Origin: Blasia pusilla
Taxonomy: Eukaryota > Marchantiophyta > Marchantiopsida > Blasiales
NCBI GenBank assembly: GCA_050084515.1
Contig: CM114271.1
Coordinates: 50,964,001-51,028,000 of the forward strand
DNA length: 64,000 bases
Reading direction: 5' to 3'
Made by a program: the position numbers and the translations under genes. The stretch's first letter is position 1. The number at the start of each line of letters is the position of its first letter. Below are positions 26,806 through 38,464 of this stretch, one piece after another. Under the pieces are notes generated by a model. That model had not been told where the DNA came from, made no database searches, and saw only the letters and a program-made list of their open reading frames with translations.

Positions 26806-27063
26806 CGCTTCGAGGAGAGTCAGCAAACAGGGGAAACGAAGGTACAACGCCTAAAGCGCAGCGCGAGAAACACCTCGCAACCGATCAACAATCGACGCGC
26901 TTCACACACGGCGTGAGCAACACGGAAAAAATCAAGCCTTCGTTCAATCGAACTCCAATCTGCTCTCTCGCCGCTCCCTCTCTCTCTCTCTCTCTCTCAC
27001 TCCGCACGCCGCACAAACTATCGGAAGAAAAGAAAAGGCTATCCTGCTGCTCTCCTGCGAAAG
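26806..27063 (-). promoter_or_regulatory. ACP 5' leader/promoter region with CT tract
   Basis: Immediately upstream of the ACP start codon. On the plus strand it contains a CT run at about 26971-26999, which reads as a GA-rich tract on the ACP sense strand. Such tracts are common in plant 5' leaders and core promoters. No convincing TATA box was found. The transcription start is not known. Confidence 0.45.
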
Positions 27064-27281
27064 TTTGTTCCAGCTCCCATCCCAATCCCTAGCAGCGGCC
27101 AACCAGGACGCGATTCCCACGGTCGCTCAGGCCCTCGCGGTCACCGCTTAATGAGAGGCCGATGATCGCGCGAGCGCGCACCCAACCCAATCCCCAGCAG
27201 GAGCGTCCAACCAGATGCGCGGTCGAGGATGCCGACCCTCTCACAGTCACTATTCAATGGGAGGTCTATGATCGCGAGCCG
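27064..27281. repeat. Diverged tandem duplication upstream of ACP
   Basis: Two units of about 105 bp (27075-27170 and 27180-27281) align. Both begin CCCAWCCCAATCCC, continue with CCAACCAG, and end with a GATGATCGCG or TATGATCGCG phrase. The divergence is substantial. They lie in the CpG-rich upstream region of the ACP gene. Confidence 0.65.
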
Positions 27282-27299
27282 CGACAGTGGCTACTTAAT

Positions 27300-27575
27300 A
27301 GCTCCAGTCTGGACACAGTTCGCTACTTCAAAAACCTGTGGCTGTCTCCGTTTTACTCCCACCCCGAAAGAAATCCCTCTGGACGCTCCTCCCAAACCAC
27401 TCTGGACACAGTTCGCGACTGCAAACCTCTCACCGTCTCCCTTTCCCTCCCACTCCCGACCAAAGAAAGCCTCCCAAACCACTCTGGACGCTCTGCACAC
27501 AGGTCGCGACTGCAAACCTCTCGCCGTCTCCCTTTCCCTCCCACTTCCGACCAAAGAGAGCCTCCCAAACTAGCG
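27300..27575. repeat. Tandem repeat of about 90 bp, ~3 units
   Basis: The phrases CCAAACCACTCTGGAC, GCGACTGCAAACCTCTC and CCGTCTCCCTTTCCCTCCC recur across three diverged units. The open frames called over this stretch are products of the repeat and are not genes. Confidence 0.75.
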
Positions 27576-27970
27576 AACGTCAAGAATCCCCTGAAAGGAA
27601 CGGAATCCTTCTAAACCCTCCCGTCCGTCCGTCCGTCAGCTCGACCCGGCAGAGCTCCACTGTGGCGAGCTCCAGCGCAGAGCCGCTGCACAGCTGTTTG
27701 GTGGCGGTTTCCGGGATCCGAAGGATGGTAGCGGTGCTCCGACCGTGGTAGATGTGGACCCCAGTACGATATATTTAATTAACCGTGGTAGAGGTTCGGG
27801 ACCCAGCCGGATACCGCAGATCGGCAATAGTTTCAGAGGCGCCTGAGGCATTTATTGGTGGGGAGCGGCCCCGAGTAAAGGAATGCTTTTCGGATTAATG
27901 GAATGCCTTCCGGTTTTCCATGTGTCGGGCGGGGCTCTAACTACTCCTATTGTCCTTCTCGACTTTTCAA

Positions 27971-28166
27971 GCTACCACTCTTCGGATCTCCACCTAAGTT
28001 TTAATAATGCGCTTTCCTATGTCGGTTCTCAATTTATCACCCGACCTATTGGTGTGTGAGGGGAATAAATTTATTTCTTGGGGTACTACTCTTCGGATCC
28101 CCGCCAAGTTTAAATTAAATCATGTGCTTTCAAATGACGGTTCTTAACTTATCATCCGACCTATTG
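27971..28166. repeat. Diverged ~80-bp direct repeat at the left edge of the Mutator-like element
   Basis: The phrases ACTCTTCGGATC and TTATCAYCCGACCTATTG each occur twice, spaced about 113 bp apart. The Mutator-like element is inserted right at the end of the second unit. Confidence 0.65.
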
Positions 28167-28171
28167 TAGAG

Positions 28172-28283
28172 CGAAAGCCATAGATAGCCGCGGCCATGCG
28201 TTTAAGGCCGCGTAGACTAGGCCTTAGGTGCAGGCGGGACGGCACGGGACTAGGGTCGGAAATACCGGCAGCGAACAGTGGAT
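28172..28283 (+). repeat. MULE A left terminal inverted repeat
   Basis: Begins CGAAAGCCATAGATAGCCGC and continues through GGCCATGCGTTTAAGGCCGC to the GGTCGG and AATACCGGCA phrases. It matches the reverse complement of 42017-42128 with about ten differences. Confidence 0.92.
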
Positions 28284-28289
28284 ATAGAC

Positions 28290-28452
28290 CTTCAAGGACG
28301 GATGGACGGTTGGACGGACGTATGGACGGACGGACGGACGGAGCTTCGGATGGACGGACGGATGGAGCTTCCGATGGACAGACGGACGGACGGACCCCAG
28401 ACGGAAGGACTGATGGACGGATGGACGGACGTATGGACGGACGGACGGAATA
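28290..28452 (+). repeat. GGAC/GGAT minisatellite, left end of MULE A
   Basis: A tract built of GGAC, GGAT and related tetranucleotides directly inside the left terminal repeat. It has a counterpart of opposite orientation at the right end. It is open in several frames and gives artefactual repeat peptides. Confidence 0.92.
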
Positions 28453-28587
28453 AATTCCGTCCGTGTAGTTTTCCGTTCCGTATCACACTCCGTCCGTTCG
28501 TAATTCCGTTCCGTATCACACTCCGTCCCCTCACCCATACTCTCCCGCCATCCCGTTTTGAAAAAACAAATTCAGTGTCGTCGGTTT

Positions 28588-28718
28588 ACCATGCGGATTA
28601 GCAAATGCTTCAGAACCGTTCTTCGTGTTAGGGTGGGTTCACCATGCGGATTAGCAAATGCATCGCATCATTGTTCGTGTTAGGGTGGGTTTACCATGTG
28701 GATTAGCAAATGCTTCAG
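28588..28718. repeat. 51-bp tandem repeat, 2.6 units
   Basis: Units begin ACCATGYGGATTAGCAAATGC and end TTCGTGTTAGGGTGGGTT. They sit in the left subterminal region of MULE A. Confidence 0.85.
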
Positions 28719-28785
28719 AGGAAGATAGGATTAGCGAGGATCAGACAGGGAGGTTCGGGAAGGTTGGATGAGTGAGTATTAAGAA

Positions 28786-29195
28786 TCAATTTTTGGATTA
28801 AGAAGAGCCTTCGTCGATCAAGGATTGGATGTTCTGAAATGTTCGGGCATTGGATCTGAATAGCTGCGTGTTTGGATTAGTTAAACATAGAAGAAAAAAC
28901 CATAGTCGGCGGATAAAAAAGGCTCCAATGTGTTTGGCTCCAAGTGAACATTCTACTTGACTTGAGTACGTTTTATAGTATTATTAGTGGCGATTAAGAA
29001 TCATTTTCGGATTAAGAAGATTTGATTCCTAAACGTTCGGGCATTGGATTAGCCGTGTTTGGATTAGTTAAACGTAGAAAATAAAACCAGAGTTTCTTCG
29101 AGCTTTTGACGGATAAAGAAGGCTCCCATCTGTTCGGTGCGCAGAGCGAATGAGCTGAACCTCAACTTGAGTACGGTTTATACTATGATTTGAAA
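28786..29195. repeat. ~195-bp tandem duplication in MULE A subterminal region
   Basis: Two diverged units (about 28786-28982 and 29000-29195) share GGATTAAGAAGA, GTTCGGGCATTGGAT, GTGTTTGGATTAGTTAAAC and TTGAGTACG in the same order. Subterminal duplications are frequent in MULEs and may bind transposase. Confidence 0.7.
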
Positions 29196-29242
29196 GGTAT
29201 GTATCTCTACCCCTCAAATTTGTTTTTTTGTAGTGGCAACAG

Positions 29243-29566
29243 AAGCTGGTTTCTCGTTCTGCCCTTTGTTTGATCAGACAGGAAAGATGCACTTCGATAA
29301 AAACGAGTGATGGAAAACCCATCGGGAGTACAAAAGAGGGGGACTCAAAGAGTCAAAACCTGAAGGCCACAACACGACCAGAAAAGGAAGAAGGGGGCAT
29401 TCCCCCCTTCTTCCTTGATCAGAAGAAGTCTTCCCTTAAACCTGAGTTTATGTATTTGAAAGCATGTTGTACCTAGCTGGTTTCTCGTTCTGCCCTTTGT
29501 TTGATCAGAAGAAGTCTTCCCTTAAACCTGAGTTTATGTATTTGAAAGCATTCTGTACCTCACTGC
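29243..29566. repeat. Overlapping direct repeats
   Basis: GCTGGTTTCTCGTTCTGCCC occurs at about 29244 and 29477. The following segment, including AGAAGTCTTCCCTTAAACCT and GTTTATGTATTTGAAAGCA, occurs at about 29420 and 29505. Confidence 0.8.
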
Positions 29567-29849
29567 TAGGATTTCACTGATATATGAATGATACTAAGTA
29601 TCGCTAAGTAATCCCTATGCATGCTTCGTGTGTTTTTGGTAATTAGGAGGAAATCTGCATGTCCGAACACAGACCTCATTGTGTTCTTCTTTTCTTCTTG
29701 TGATTGGCAGCTTCTCAAAGCCCTCGCAAATCTGTATCCACTCTGTCACCATGGTGAAATACACAAAATATTCCACTACATTACAATGTGATACTATCCA
29801 GACCCCACCGCATGGTCCTTTTTAAGAGAACACCTCATTTGGTATGGTG

Positions 29850-32800
29850 ACCGAAAGGAGGCATGGATTCTCTTTGAGAGGGTACATGACTTCATCCGTG
29901 GTGAAGAATATAGACGCATTATCGACTACTTTCCGAATCAGCAAGACGATAAATCAGGACACAAGAGTCTTACCATTCGATATTGGTGCATATGGACCGC
30001 ATGATTGTAGGGGTTCGGTTTGGACATCTTTGCCCAACAAGGTCTTTGACCCTAAATTCGTCGTATAGGGGGCAAGGGTAGCAGGGCGAAAAACCAGAGC
30101 ACACGCCTTGGACTATCTCAGGACGCGGATGCCAATTTCACTTTATTTGTAGTCTATCCATCGATCGTGTTGGTTTTCGATGATAAGGCATCTTCATTCA
30201 AACCATGTGGACAAGGAAGGTCGGATATGCCATGGTGACTTGGATAAGACAAAGAAATATTGCAAATGCAATTGTCCCGAAACTAAGTTTGCAATGCAGG
30301 GATTTTGTAGAGCGCTTGTTACGAGTGAATGTAAGCCCCAAGAATATCATGAAAGAGCATAGGAGGTGGATTCGCGTACACATCCGTGAAAACCCCAATC
30401 AGAAACATGCATGGGGTAGGGACGCCATGCTCAAGCATCAAGACATACTAAATATTAAGCATTCTATGCGAAGGCGAGAAGGGGGATATGACGGAACCAA
30501 TGACGCTACTGCAATTCATCACTGGGTACAAGCACATCTTGAGAATGTAATTTACTACAGGGAGGCTATTTCCAAGTTGAACCAGTCCTTTTGCCTTGTA
30601 CTTTCCACACCTTGGATGCTCCAGAATCTCTTAGAGCTAGGGAACGGCGGGGCCATCTCCATGAACGCAACCCATGGCACAAACACCTACGAGGTTAGTT
30701 GGCCTTGATTCTATCATTATTGTAGAATTGATGGAGCCATGGAGCAGGGAACCGGAAATGCTCCTACTTAAGGACTGTTTGAAATGCTGGATGTTTTGAA
30801 CTTAGTGTAAAGTGTATTCAAAGAATACATGATTCAAATGTGTGATTTCCACTACTTTCAATGGACATTATAGGTGAGTCAATGCGTTTATCTTCATCGG
30901 TAACCATTCCCTTTTGTGCGATTTTTCTTACTTACACCCTGGTGCCTGTTTTCATTTGTCTTCTATTTTGAACATTATGTTATGTGTGTTCACAGTATCA
31001 ATTATTCACATTGTTGGGTTTTGATAAGTTCCAGAATGGCCTGCCATTGGTATGGGCAATCCTACAACGACATCAACACAAAGATCTGGTAGAGACCTTG
31101 TCCCAAATCAAGGACTGGGCACAGAGGAATATACACTCGAGCATGCAAGATACAGAGGCAAATGAATGGAAGTCTTCATGCTTCATTGTGGATGACTCGA
31201 AAGAGGAACAATCTGCTATCCGAAATGTATTTCCAGGTGTCCCTATTGACCTCTGCCTATGGCATGTTCACAAGAACTGGTTAAAGAATCTGCATCAACG
31301 AGTGCGTTGTCCAATTACGAAAGCGGACATGAATAGAGACTTGGGTGGTGTAATGTACTCACGTGATGAAGGTATATCATCAACCACCCTGATAGTACAC
31401 TTACATGCTTTTCTCTTTCCCTGGATGGTTTCCTCCACATACCGCTCAGTGACTAATAAATAATTTGCATATGCCATTGCAGATCCCATCGACGCCTCCT
31501 ATCGGTTCATGCGCAAGTGGGTTGGATCAGAACGACACTTTGTGAAGTACTATGGAAGCTACTGGCATCCAAAAATTTTGAACTGAGCCAAGGGATACCG
31601 CAAGCACGCAAGGTCCAACCAAGATACGAACGCTGCAATCGAAAGGTGGCACCACACTCTAAAAATGCACCTAGCGTCCAGCATGCCCACCAAGCTAACA
31701 AGAAAACTGATATGGCTTGTGCAAATGCTCACTGGTGAAATAGAAGATTTCTTCTGGTACCTAGGCTTCTTGAAACAAGAAGGCATGGTGAGAAACAAGG
31801 CCATACAAAAAGTTATGCTCATGGCAATTAAAAGGGCAAATGACATACCGGATAATCATGTCACATTTGATTTGGTAGATGGGAGGAAATGTGCGAAGGT
31901 GAAAAGTATTTCAAAGCCAGATATTTGGCATGATGTGGTCGACTACGATACAAGAGATGCTTCTTGTACATGTCCTCGTGCCAACGAAGGGTTCACTTGT
32001 AAACATCAGGTCTGTCTTCATACCCGTCTTTGACGTGATTCAGGGTCTTTACATCAGATTTCAGCAAGCTGAATTCCATTTGTTTTAACACACTCCGTTT
32101 GCAGGTAAAATGTCTTCTCCTCTGTGGCCACATAGAAGTTCAGTTGTTGTCTTGCTTAGGAACTCGCTTTGGAAGCAGAGTGGGTGGGTTTGAAAATTTG
32201 GTGCAAGAGCCACACAAGGATGAATTACATGATGAAGATCAGGAACACGAAGATGGAGATATTGGGCATGAAGGACAAGACCATGTGTTTGCTGAACCTA
32301 CAGGAAGAGATCCGCCACCAAAAACCACCACCAAGGATGTTCGAGACATCATGGAGAAATGCCTAAACGCTACCCTTGGGGTTCCATTCTCAGATATGCT
32401 CCTAGAACACTTGTTTCAACTAGTGTAGAAGGATTTAGATTTAGTTTTGAACCTCAAGGCCAGGGTAGAGACTAACACTCACGTTGAAGGTAATGCTAAT
32501 GACATTGCCACACACTTTCCTGAGCCGTTTGTGGGGAATGAATCACAGAACCGTAGCCTGCGTAGGCGCCTGAATTGGCTAGACCGCTTGCATTTAAAAC
32601 GAAGGTCTCGTGGTCCTGTTAGAACTCAGCCGAGTTTCGAAGAGCACCAAGTGGAATCCTTCCACAGAGTGAGGAAAACTAAGTTTTTGAACATGGAGGC
32701 AGAAATGGAAGGGTCGGCATGTATTAGTTTGGACCTGGTGGCTCTATTGAGCCAAGTTGATGAGAACCCGTCCCATGGCTTAAACACAGATTCCCAATGG

Positions 32801-32992
32801 CCTCTGGTAAACATCATACCTCGTAGTACATACAGGTCTGCCAGTATCTCAAAGAGGACAAAAGTGGACATTATGCTTGATAGCCTTGCTGATTCATCTA
32901 TTCCATTAGATTGTGAATTACACCCTGGAGCTATAGGAGAAACCAATGACGCCCTAATTATCTTGGACTCTCAAGAAGAAACTCTTGTGTGA
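29850..32992 (+). pseudogene. MULE transposase with SWIM zinc finger, decayed
   Basis: Exons with GT/AG junctions and matching phases are about 30180-30693, 30996-31371, 31483-32009 and 32105-32992. An N-terminal piece (about 29852-30003, RVHDFIRGEEYRRIIDYF) lies upstream. The core reads GAISMNATHGTNTYE, then YQLFTLLGFDKFQNGLPLVW, CFIVDD and LCLWHVHKNWLKNL. The SWIM finger is CTCPRANEGFTCKH near 31967-32006. Such proteins bind the element ends and catalyse DDE-type cut-and-paste. Lesions: a frameshift near 30340; TGA at 31586-31588 where Trp is expected; TAG at 32426-32428, after which the frame continues; and Asn at 30664-30666 where the first catalytic Asp is expected. The nonsense changes and the Asn fit C-to-T or G-to-A transitions. 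Upstream start unknown. Confidence 0.82.
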
Positions 32993-35344
32993 AAGCCAAT
33001 TCAATCTCCTTAAATTCTGTGAAGTAAAGCGTTGTAACGTTTTGTAACACGAAGTAAGAGGTGTTACACGGGAACACATGATATACAGTGTTCTGCATGT
33101 TTTTAAATCGAACACCTGAAAACATGTGTTCATCCCTTATTATGTTGTGCATTCTTGAATAAAACCTTTTGAATCAAGTTTGGTTTCTACCGCGATGGCA
33201 GCTCTGACAAGATCCCATTCGGATCCCGTGGGCATTTTTGAATCTCATTTATGCACTTCGCTTCTCAAGCCAGTCGGGCACGCATACCTCGCGCGCGCGC
33301 ACCATCCCACATCGGAGGCTTAACCACGTACAGGGGGGTGCAGCTATACTGCGTCGTGTTCCACGCCGTAGAGGCAAAACACCGCCACTTTCGTCATAAA
33401 GAGATTCCTCTAAACTAGTTGTAACTAAAGAAGATAGGCTTGACTAGAAAAAAACGCTTTGGACACGCTCCCAACCCTACCCTCGAGCCATGTCCCTCTT
33501 CGTAAATTTTTAGCGGCGTCGACCTACCACACTAACTTAGTTGACCCTAAATTGTCGCTAAAATAATCATGTGAAACGAATAGCCGTTAAATAATGTTGA
33601 AGTGCAACAACGACTTGTCATGTCTGGCGTATGCGATGATATGTAGTGAAACAAAGCATATGCAAGATGAACATCGCAGACTCGGTGTTCATCTTGTTGA
33701 ACACCTCACAAACAATGTTCCAAGTCCATGGATATGTACTAGGCCATGTTTAGAACCTCAACAAGTATAGAAGACCATCAGTTACAAACCAAACATACAG
33801 ATTTAGATTGTGGACAGGAGTGGCTTCGGTTGGTTGAATGCGATAAGTGTGTGAAAATGTCGGGACAAAAACAGATTGTCGACAGGAGTTGCCTGAAAGG
33901 GTTGAATGCGATAAGCCATAGAAAATGTCACCCATACATTGGGAACAACACATATCACAAAGTATGCACGCCGACTTTTCATAAAAAGGCAATTGCAGAG
34001 TACAAGTGTGATTTCTTAAGTTACATCTAACCCTGTGGCAACCCGGGAGGAAAGGGATTGCAACACAGAAAAAGAGTGTCGACAGAAACAGATTGTCGAC
34101 ATGAGTTTCCTGAAAGGGTTGAATGCGATAAGCCATATAAAATGTCACCCATACATTGGGAACAACACATATCACAAGTATGCACCGACTTTTCATAAAA
34201 AAAAAGGCAATTGCAGAGTACAAGTGTGATTTCTTAAGTTACATCTAACCCTCGTGGCAACCCGGGAGGAAAGGGATTGCAACACGAGAAAAGAGTGTCG
34301 ATGTAAACAGATTGTCGCGAAGTTGCCTGAAAGGGTTGAATGCGATAAGCCATAGAAAATGTCACCCATACACCCGCAGATCTCGCACACAACAAATCAA
34401 CAACCGAACCTTTAAGACATGCCAACATAAATTGCATAAATACAAGGACACGTCATTGCAAGAGACTGAAATAAGATTGTCTAACCTGTTTTAGCCGTGT
34501 TGTAGTGCTCAAGGAAGGTATGCAAATCGACAAACTCTAGCGGCCGCCATAGATAAGGAACAAAATTGTCCACGATAGCCTCTGTTGGGGTGCTCGATGC
34601 AAAAGCGCAAAACTCGGCGACCGCCGATCCATCAATAAATTCAAAGAATTCCATGGCACATCAAGAGGCGGTGGTTCATCCTCAAAGATAGTAAACATTT
34701 TCTCTGAGTCTGCACAATTCCCAACAGCCGGCTATCTATCACACAATGTCCATACACATGTAAATTTACACTCTTGAGTAGGTTCAAAATATCACTATAG
34801 TCTATCAAAAGTGTGAAAGAAGTTTTAGAGGCATAGATAGCCGCGGTTCATGTCATTACATGATGAGGGTGCAACTCTAATGTCGGCCCGCAGGAGCAAT
34901 GCTTGATGACAAAGTTTCCATATCTAACGCATCCAATGCCGGAGTCGAAAAAAGGGGCAGCGGAGTAGAATGAAAGTCTCCGCCATCCACATCAGCATGC
35001 TGGTCTTCACTTGGCACCGCTACCTCCCGTTGCACCGCTACCTCCTGCTGTATGTGTCCAGCTCCACCCACCTAATTACCAACCGAAGTGTCTGAGCCCT
35101 AAATTAGCATTGGACAGAAACGAATTTGAAGATCATCAATCTACTTAACATTAATTTTTGAAAGGGATGGAACACAACCTGGTCACTTCGCTAAGCACGC
35201 GTTCATTGTCAAGTTCACAAAGAACCGCTCTGGGGCATCTCCGTCGGCGCTTTGCTGAAAAGCCACATGAATGTGTGAGGCAAGTACAACTCTTCCAGAA
35301 AAAATAAATATCTCAAAGGGTTTAGTATAGGAATGTTCTGTACC
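32993..35344. other. MULE A internal non-coding region between convergent genes
   Basis: Probable 3' flanks of the transposase (plus) and the second gene (minus). It holds the ~220-bp tandem repeat listed separately. A 66-bp segment (about 33688-33753, GTTCATCTTGTTGAACACCT...) recurs at 39896-39961 in the same orientation. A short terminal-repeat-like piece (CATAGATAGCCGCGG) is at 34832-34846. Confidence 0.55.
33868..34375. repeat. ~220-bp tandem repeat, 2.3 units
   Basis: Units start at about 33868, 34087 and 34309 with AAACAGATTGTCG. They carry GCCTGAAAGGGTTGAATGCG, ATGTCACCCATACA and CAACCCGGGAGGAAAGGG. A degenerate extra piece precedes at about 33825. The repeats create overlapping open frames that are not genes. 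Confidence 0.88.
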
Positions 35345-36695
35345 TGCAATCCCGTCTCTAAGTCCGTCTTCTTCTTCATTTCGGCCAGCATGATCCTTCT
35401 ACTCCTTTTCAAGGACTCTTTAGTTCTCCCCGTAGGATACTTGGATCTCACAGTAGGCTCACCCTGCACCACCACTTGGTCTGGGCTAGGCGACTTACGG
35501 TATCCACGGGATGCTTGGCCTGCACTGGATACTACCGGATGAAGGCGAGGAGATCTCTTGGTATCACGCGTGACCCTGGAAGATCTCTCCATGGTGGGCC
35601 TACCGGATCTAGAGGTGGGTCTTAGATTCCGTGGGTGCACAATGTTAGAGTCAATTGGCTGTTCTGAAAATACAGGCTCTACGTCAGGCCGCCCCACCCT
35701 CTCCTCCATCCTCTGTGTTCTTGCAGAATCTGGAGATCTATGACCATCATCTAGCGAGTCTGAGTCACTAGAGTCCACAATCTCCATATCCACACCGCCC
35801 TACACACATGTTCACCAAATGACCAATCATCTGAAATGCACAAGAGTAGAAAGCATGCATAGAATGTACAAACTTAGCCTAATTTCAATGGAGAGGGATA
35901 ATTCAAGGACTAGAATGAAAGGACAAGATTTGTACCCTGGACACAAGATCGGCATGGATGGATGACCAAGTCCATCCACATACATACGTGTCACTTTCTC
36001 TCTCATTGCTGCTAATATAAACGGTTTTTTGGCCTCTTTCCAAACCCGGTAATTATACTTGAACCGAGGGACAAAGTATTGCTCGCTGATGAACCAGGCA
36101 TGCCGGTGCGCTCTGCGCATCCCATCTAATACTGCAAGAGACTGCTCCACCTGTTGTTTTCTAGTCTCTAAACCTGCATGCCATCGAAAAGGTTCTGCCT
36201 ATCCATCATCCCACAAGCAGATAAGTGGTGGAATGCAGCTCGACATCTCCAATATGTCGCACAATGTACCCTATCAGCAGGTACGTGGGAAGGGAGAAGC
36301 TTATGACCGGCCTCTATCCATCCCCTCACTATGAGCGTAGGGCGCACCAAAGCACTCTCAAATTCCTCCCTGGCCTTCTCAAACTCCTCCACCTTGGCTA
36401 AGCATGCCCATGAGGTTTCTTTGGAATTCTGCAAAGACGATGAGCTTCAAATGCAATCAGCAGATCGTAAGTGTGAGCATGGGGACATACGGCCCGGCAG
36501 CCCTTGTGGCATGGTCTTTGGCTTTGTTGAGGATAGCATTCTTCTTCTGCCGCTTCCGGTTAACCCAACGTTGCAAGACTATGCCTCTAAGTCTGACATT
36601 GGCAGCAGAAGGATGTGTGTGAGTCCCTGCATAGAAGCGTGTGTGGTGAGTCCCTGCATGGAAATCTGCAGTATGACAGAGATTCTGACCCCTAA

Positions 36696-36775
36696 GCAAA
36701 ACCAGGCAATTACATGAGCAAAACCAGGCAAGTACATGAGCAAAACCAGGGAATTACATGAGCTAAACCAGGGAT
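36696..36775. repeat. ~21-bp tandem repeat, four units
   Basis: Units of the form GAGCAAAACCAGGCAATTACAT lie between exon-like blocks of the second MULE gene, presumably in an intron. Confidence 0.85.
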
Positions 36776-37457
36776 TCAATCACATAGTGGACCCACTCTT
36801 ACCCTCATTTTCCTCGTCATCTTCTATGCCTTGAAAATCAGCATTTGACTTCTTCTTCCCTCTGATACGAGGTGTTCCAAGCATTGGCCTAAGCCAGTGC
36901 AAAGCAAGGTGGGAGTTGAAAGCTTCCGGCGTGCGGAAAAATTCAATGCACTTGGAGCACAAGCAATCGTACTGCTTGTGCTCCTCGCTGTAGCAATAGT
37001 GGACCCACTCCATTGGATCCCTCCACAGTGATGTTTGGTAAGCCTGCTTTTGAGAGGGGGGTGGGCTTTTGCCCATAAACACAGCAAACATGTTTAGAGG
37101 CTCAAGGTAGGAAAGCTCTTTCTCCACGTCTCCCTTGTAAAATGGGCCCTATGTAACAACATTATCAACCATACAAGTAAGCATAAAATAGTTACCTTGG
37201 TCATTGAAAGACAACAGGCACATTATGGGATGTGATTTCTCAGGTAGAATTTTATTCTCCCGGATGAGAGCATACGCATATCAGGTGTAGGCTTATGTGA
37301 TAACTAGTAAATATGAAACTAAATAAAACGTGAAGAGCTAGACGTAGGGCAATGAAAATTCGCCATTCGGAATATCAGTATTCGTAGGACGTGCCCATGA
37401 CCGCCCAAACAACCCATCTAAAAAGTAGAAAGAGAAGCTTATGACCGCCAAGCTCAA

Positions 37458-37566
37458 GTCGTCTACAAGGTAGACGACTTGCCCATCACCGCCCAAGCCC
37501 GTCGTCTAAAGATAGACGACTGGCTTGCCCATCACCGCCCAAGCCCGTTGTCTAAAAGATAGACGT
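37458..37566. repeat. Three phased hairpins on a ~45-bp repeat
   Basis: GTCGTCTA and TAGACGAC arms form perfect 8-bp stems at 37458-37478 and 37501-37520, and an imperfect one at about 37547-37566. The spacers share CTTGCCCATCACCGCCCAAGC. They lie between the first two exon blocks of the second MULE gene. Confidence 0.8.
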
Positions 37567-38464
37567 GGGGCTTGTCGTGATTCTCAGCTTACATGAATAC
37601 TATCCCTATATTGAAGTGGTATATGTAGGTACTTCGGTATATGGTTTACGACAAGAACTAGGCCTCAAAAAGTAAACACAAACCCTAAATCTCCTAAACA
37701 TTCCCTAGGATTTCAAGATGCAGAAGATTGTCCTCCACTCAAGCAAGAAGATGAATCAAGCACACCTCATTAGTCACTTGGTTGAATTCGGTCTACAAAG
37801 GAACACAACTTGTATGACGAAAGAGGATGAACACACATGCACTATGTGTTAAGAGCTTACCCCGAGCTAAATTCATAATGGCCAATGAGCTGATAGCTTC
37901 GGATAAATCCACATGTTGGTCCTTTTCCAAGTGTAGTTGATCATCAATTTCAGTCTGGTCGATAAGGTAAACCCTTTTAGGAGTGACCCCAATCACCCAA
38001 TCGGCTATCTGTTGTGAAGACTCCATTAGATTCTTGATGTCTTGAATCTTGTGGGCTGTCACCTTACCTCCCTCGTCACCAACTACAACAAACTCAATGT
38101 TTCCTCTTTTCTGGAAATAGGAGTGAAACCAAACGTGATTTCCAACCAACCGTGCTTTCGGACTGAAAGCCACGTGGTACCCAGCATCCCTAGCTGCCTG
38201 TTCTATGCAATGGTATGTATCTAGAGGAAACCCTAGGATGATCCAATCATCCAAATAACTACTGGATAGTAGGTGTGTGCGCTTGCAAATAATATCTGCC
38301 AGATAGAAATCAGGGCATGAGTTTGTATGAATGATGGGGCTCACCCATGTTTCAACCGACCCTTGATTGCCAGACAGGAAACGTGTAACATTTTTTTGTT
38401 TACTAACTAGCATGTTCAAAGTCTGCATCCCATTTGCATCTAAGAACTTGACATTATTGGACAT

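Larger units (their letters stand above)
35345..38464 (-). pseudogene. Second MULE gene with C2H2 finger; coding status uncertain
   Basis: At least four exon-like blocks lie on the minus strand. The first is 37861-38464, starting ATG (MSNNVKFLDANGMQ, then WVSPIIHTNSCPDFYLADII, DDWIILGFPLDTYHC and VVVGDEGGKVTAHKI). The second is 36803-37148, the third ends near 36168 (entry near 36428), and the fourth is 35936-36150. A Ser/Arg-rich block, 35345 to about 35800, ends the series. The second block contains CSKCIEFFRTPEAFNSHLALH, a canonical C-x2-C-x12-H-x3-H finger. Not every splice phase could be reconciled, so extra exons or mutations exist. The gene converges on the transposase, as mudrB does on mudrA, but I see no similarity to a named protein. 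A related fragment in MULE B (44082-45340) shows it is a stable part of this family. A role in transposition or DNA binding is inferred only from position and the finger. Confidence 0.6.

Noticed and set aside
28196-28601. Asp-Gly-Arg-Thr and Ser-Val-Arg-Pro repeat frames
   Set aside because: Translation of the GGAC/GGAT minisatellite on either strand; the same applies to 41795-42104.
33868-34375. CRISPR-like array
   Set aside because: Units are about 220 bp with no short repeat-spacer pattern, in a eukaryotic transposon; an ordinary tandem repeat.
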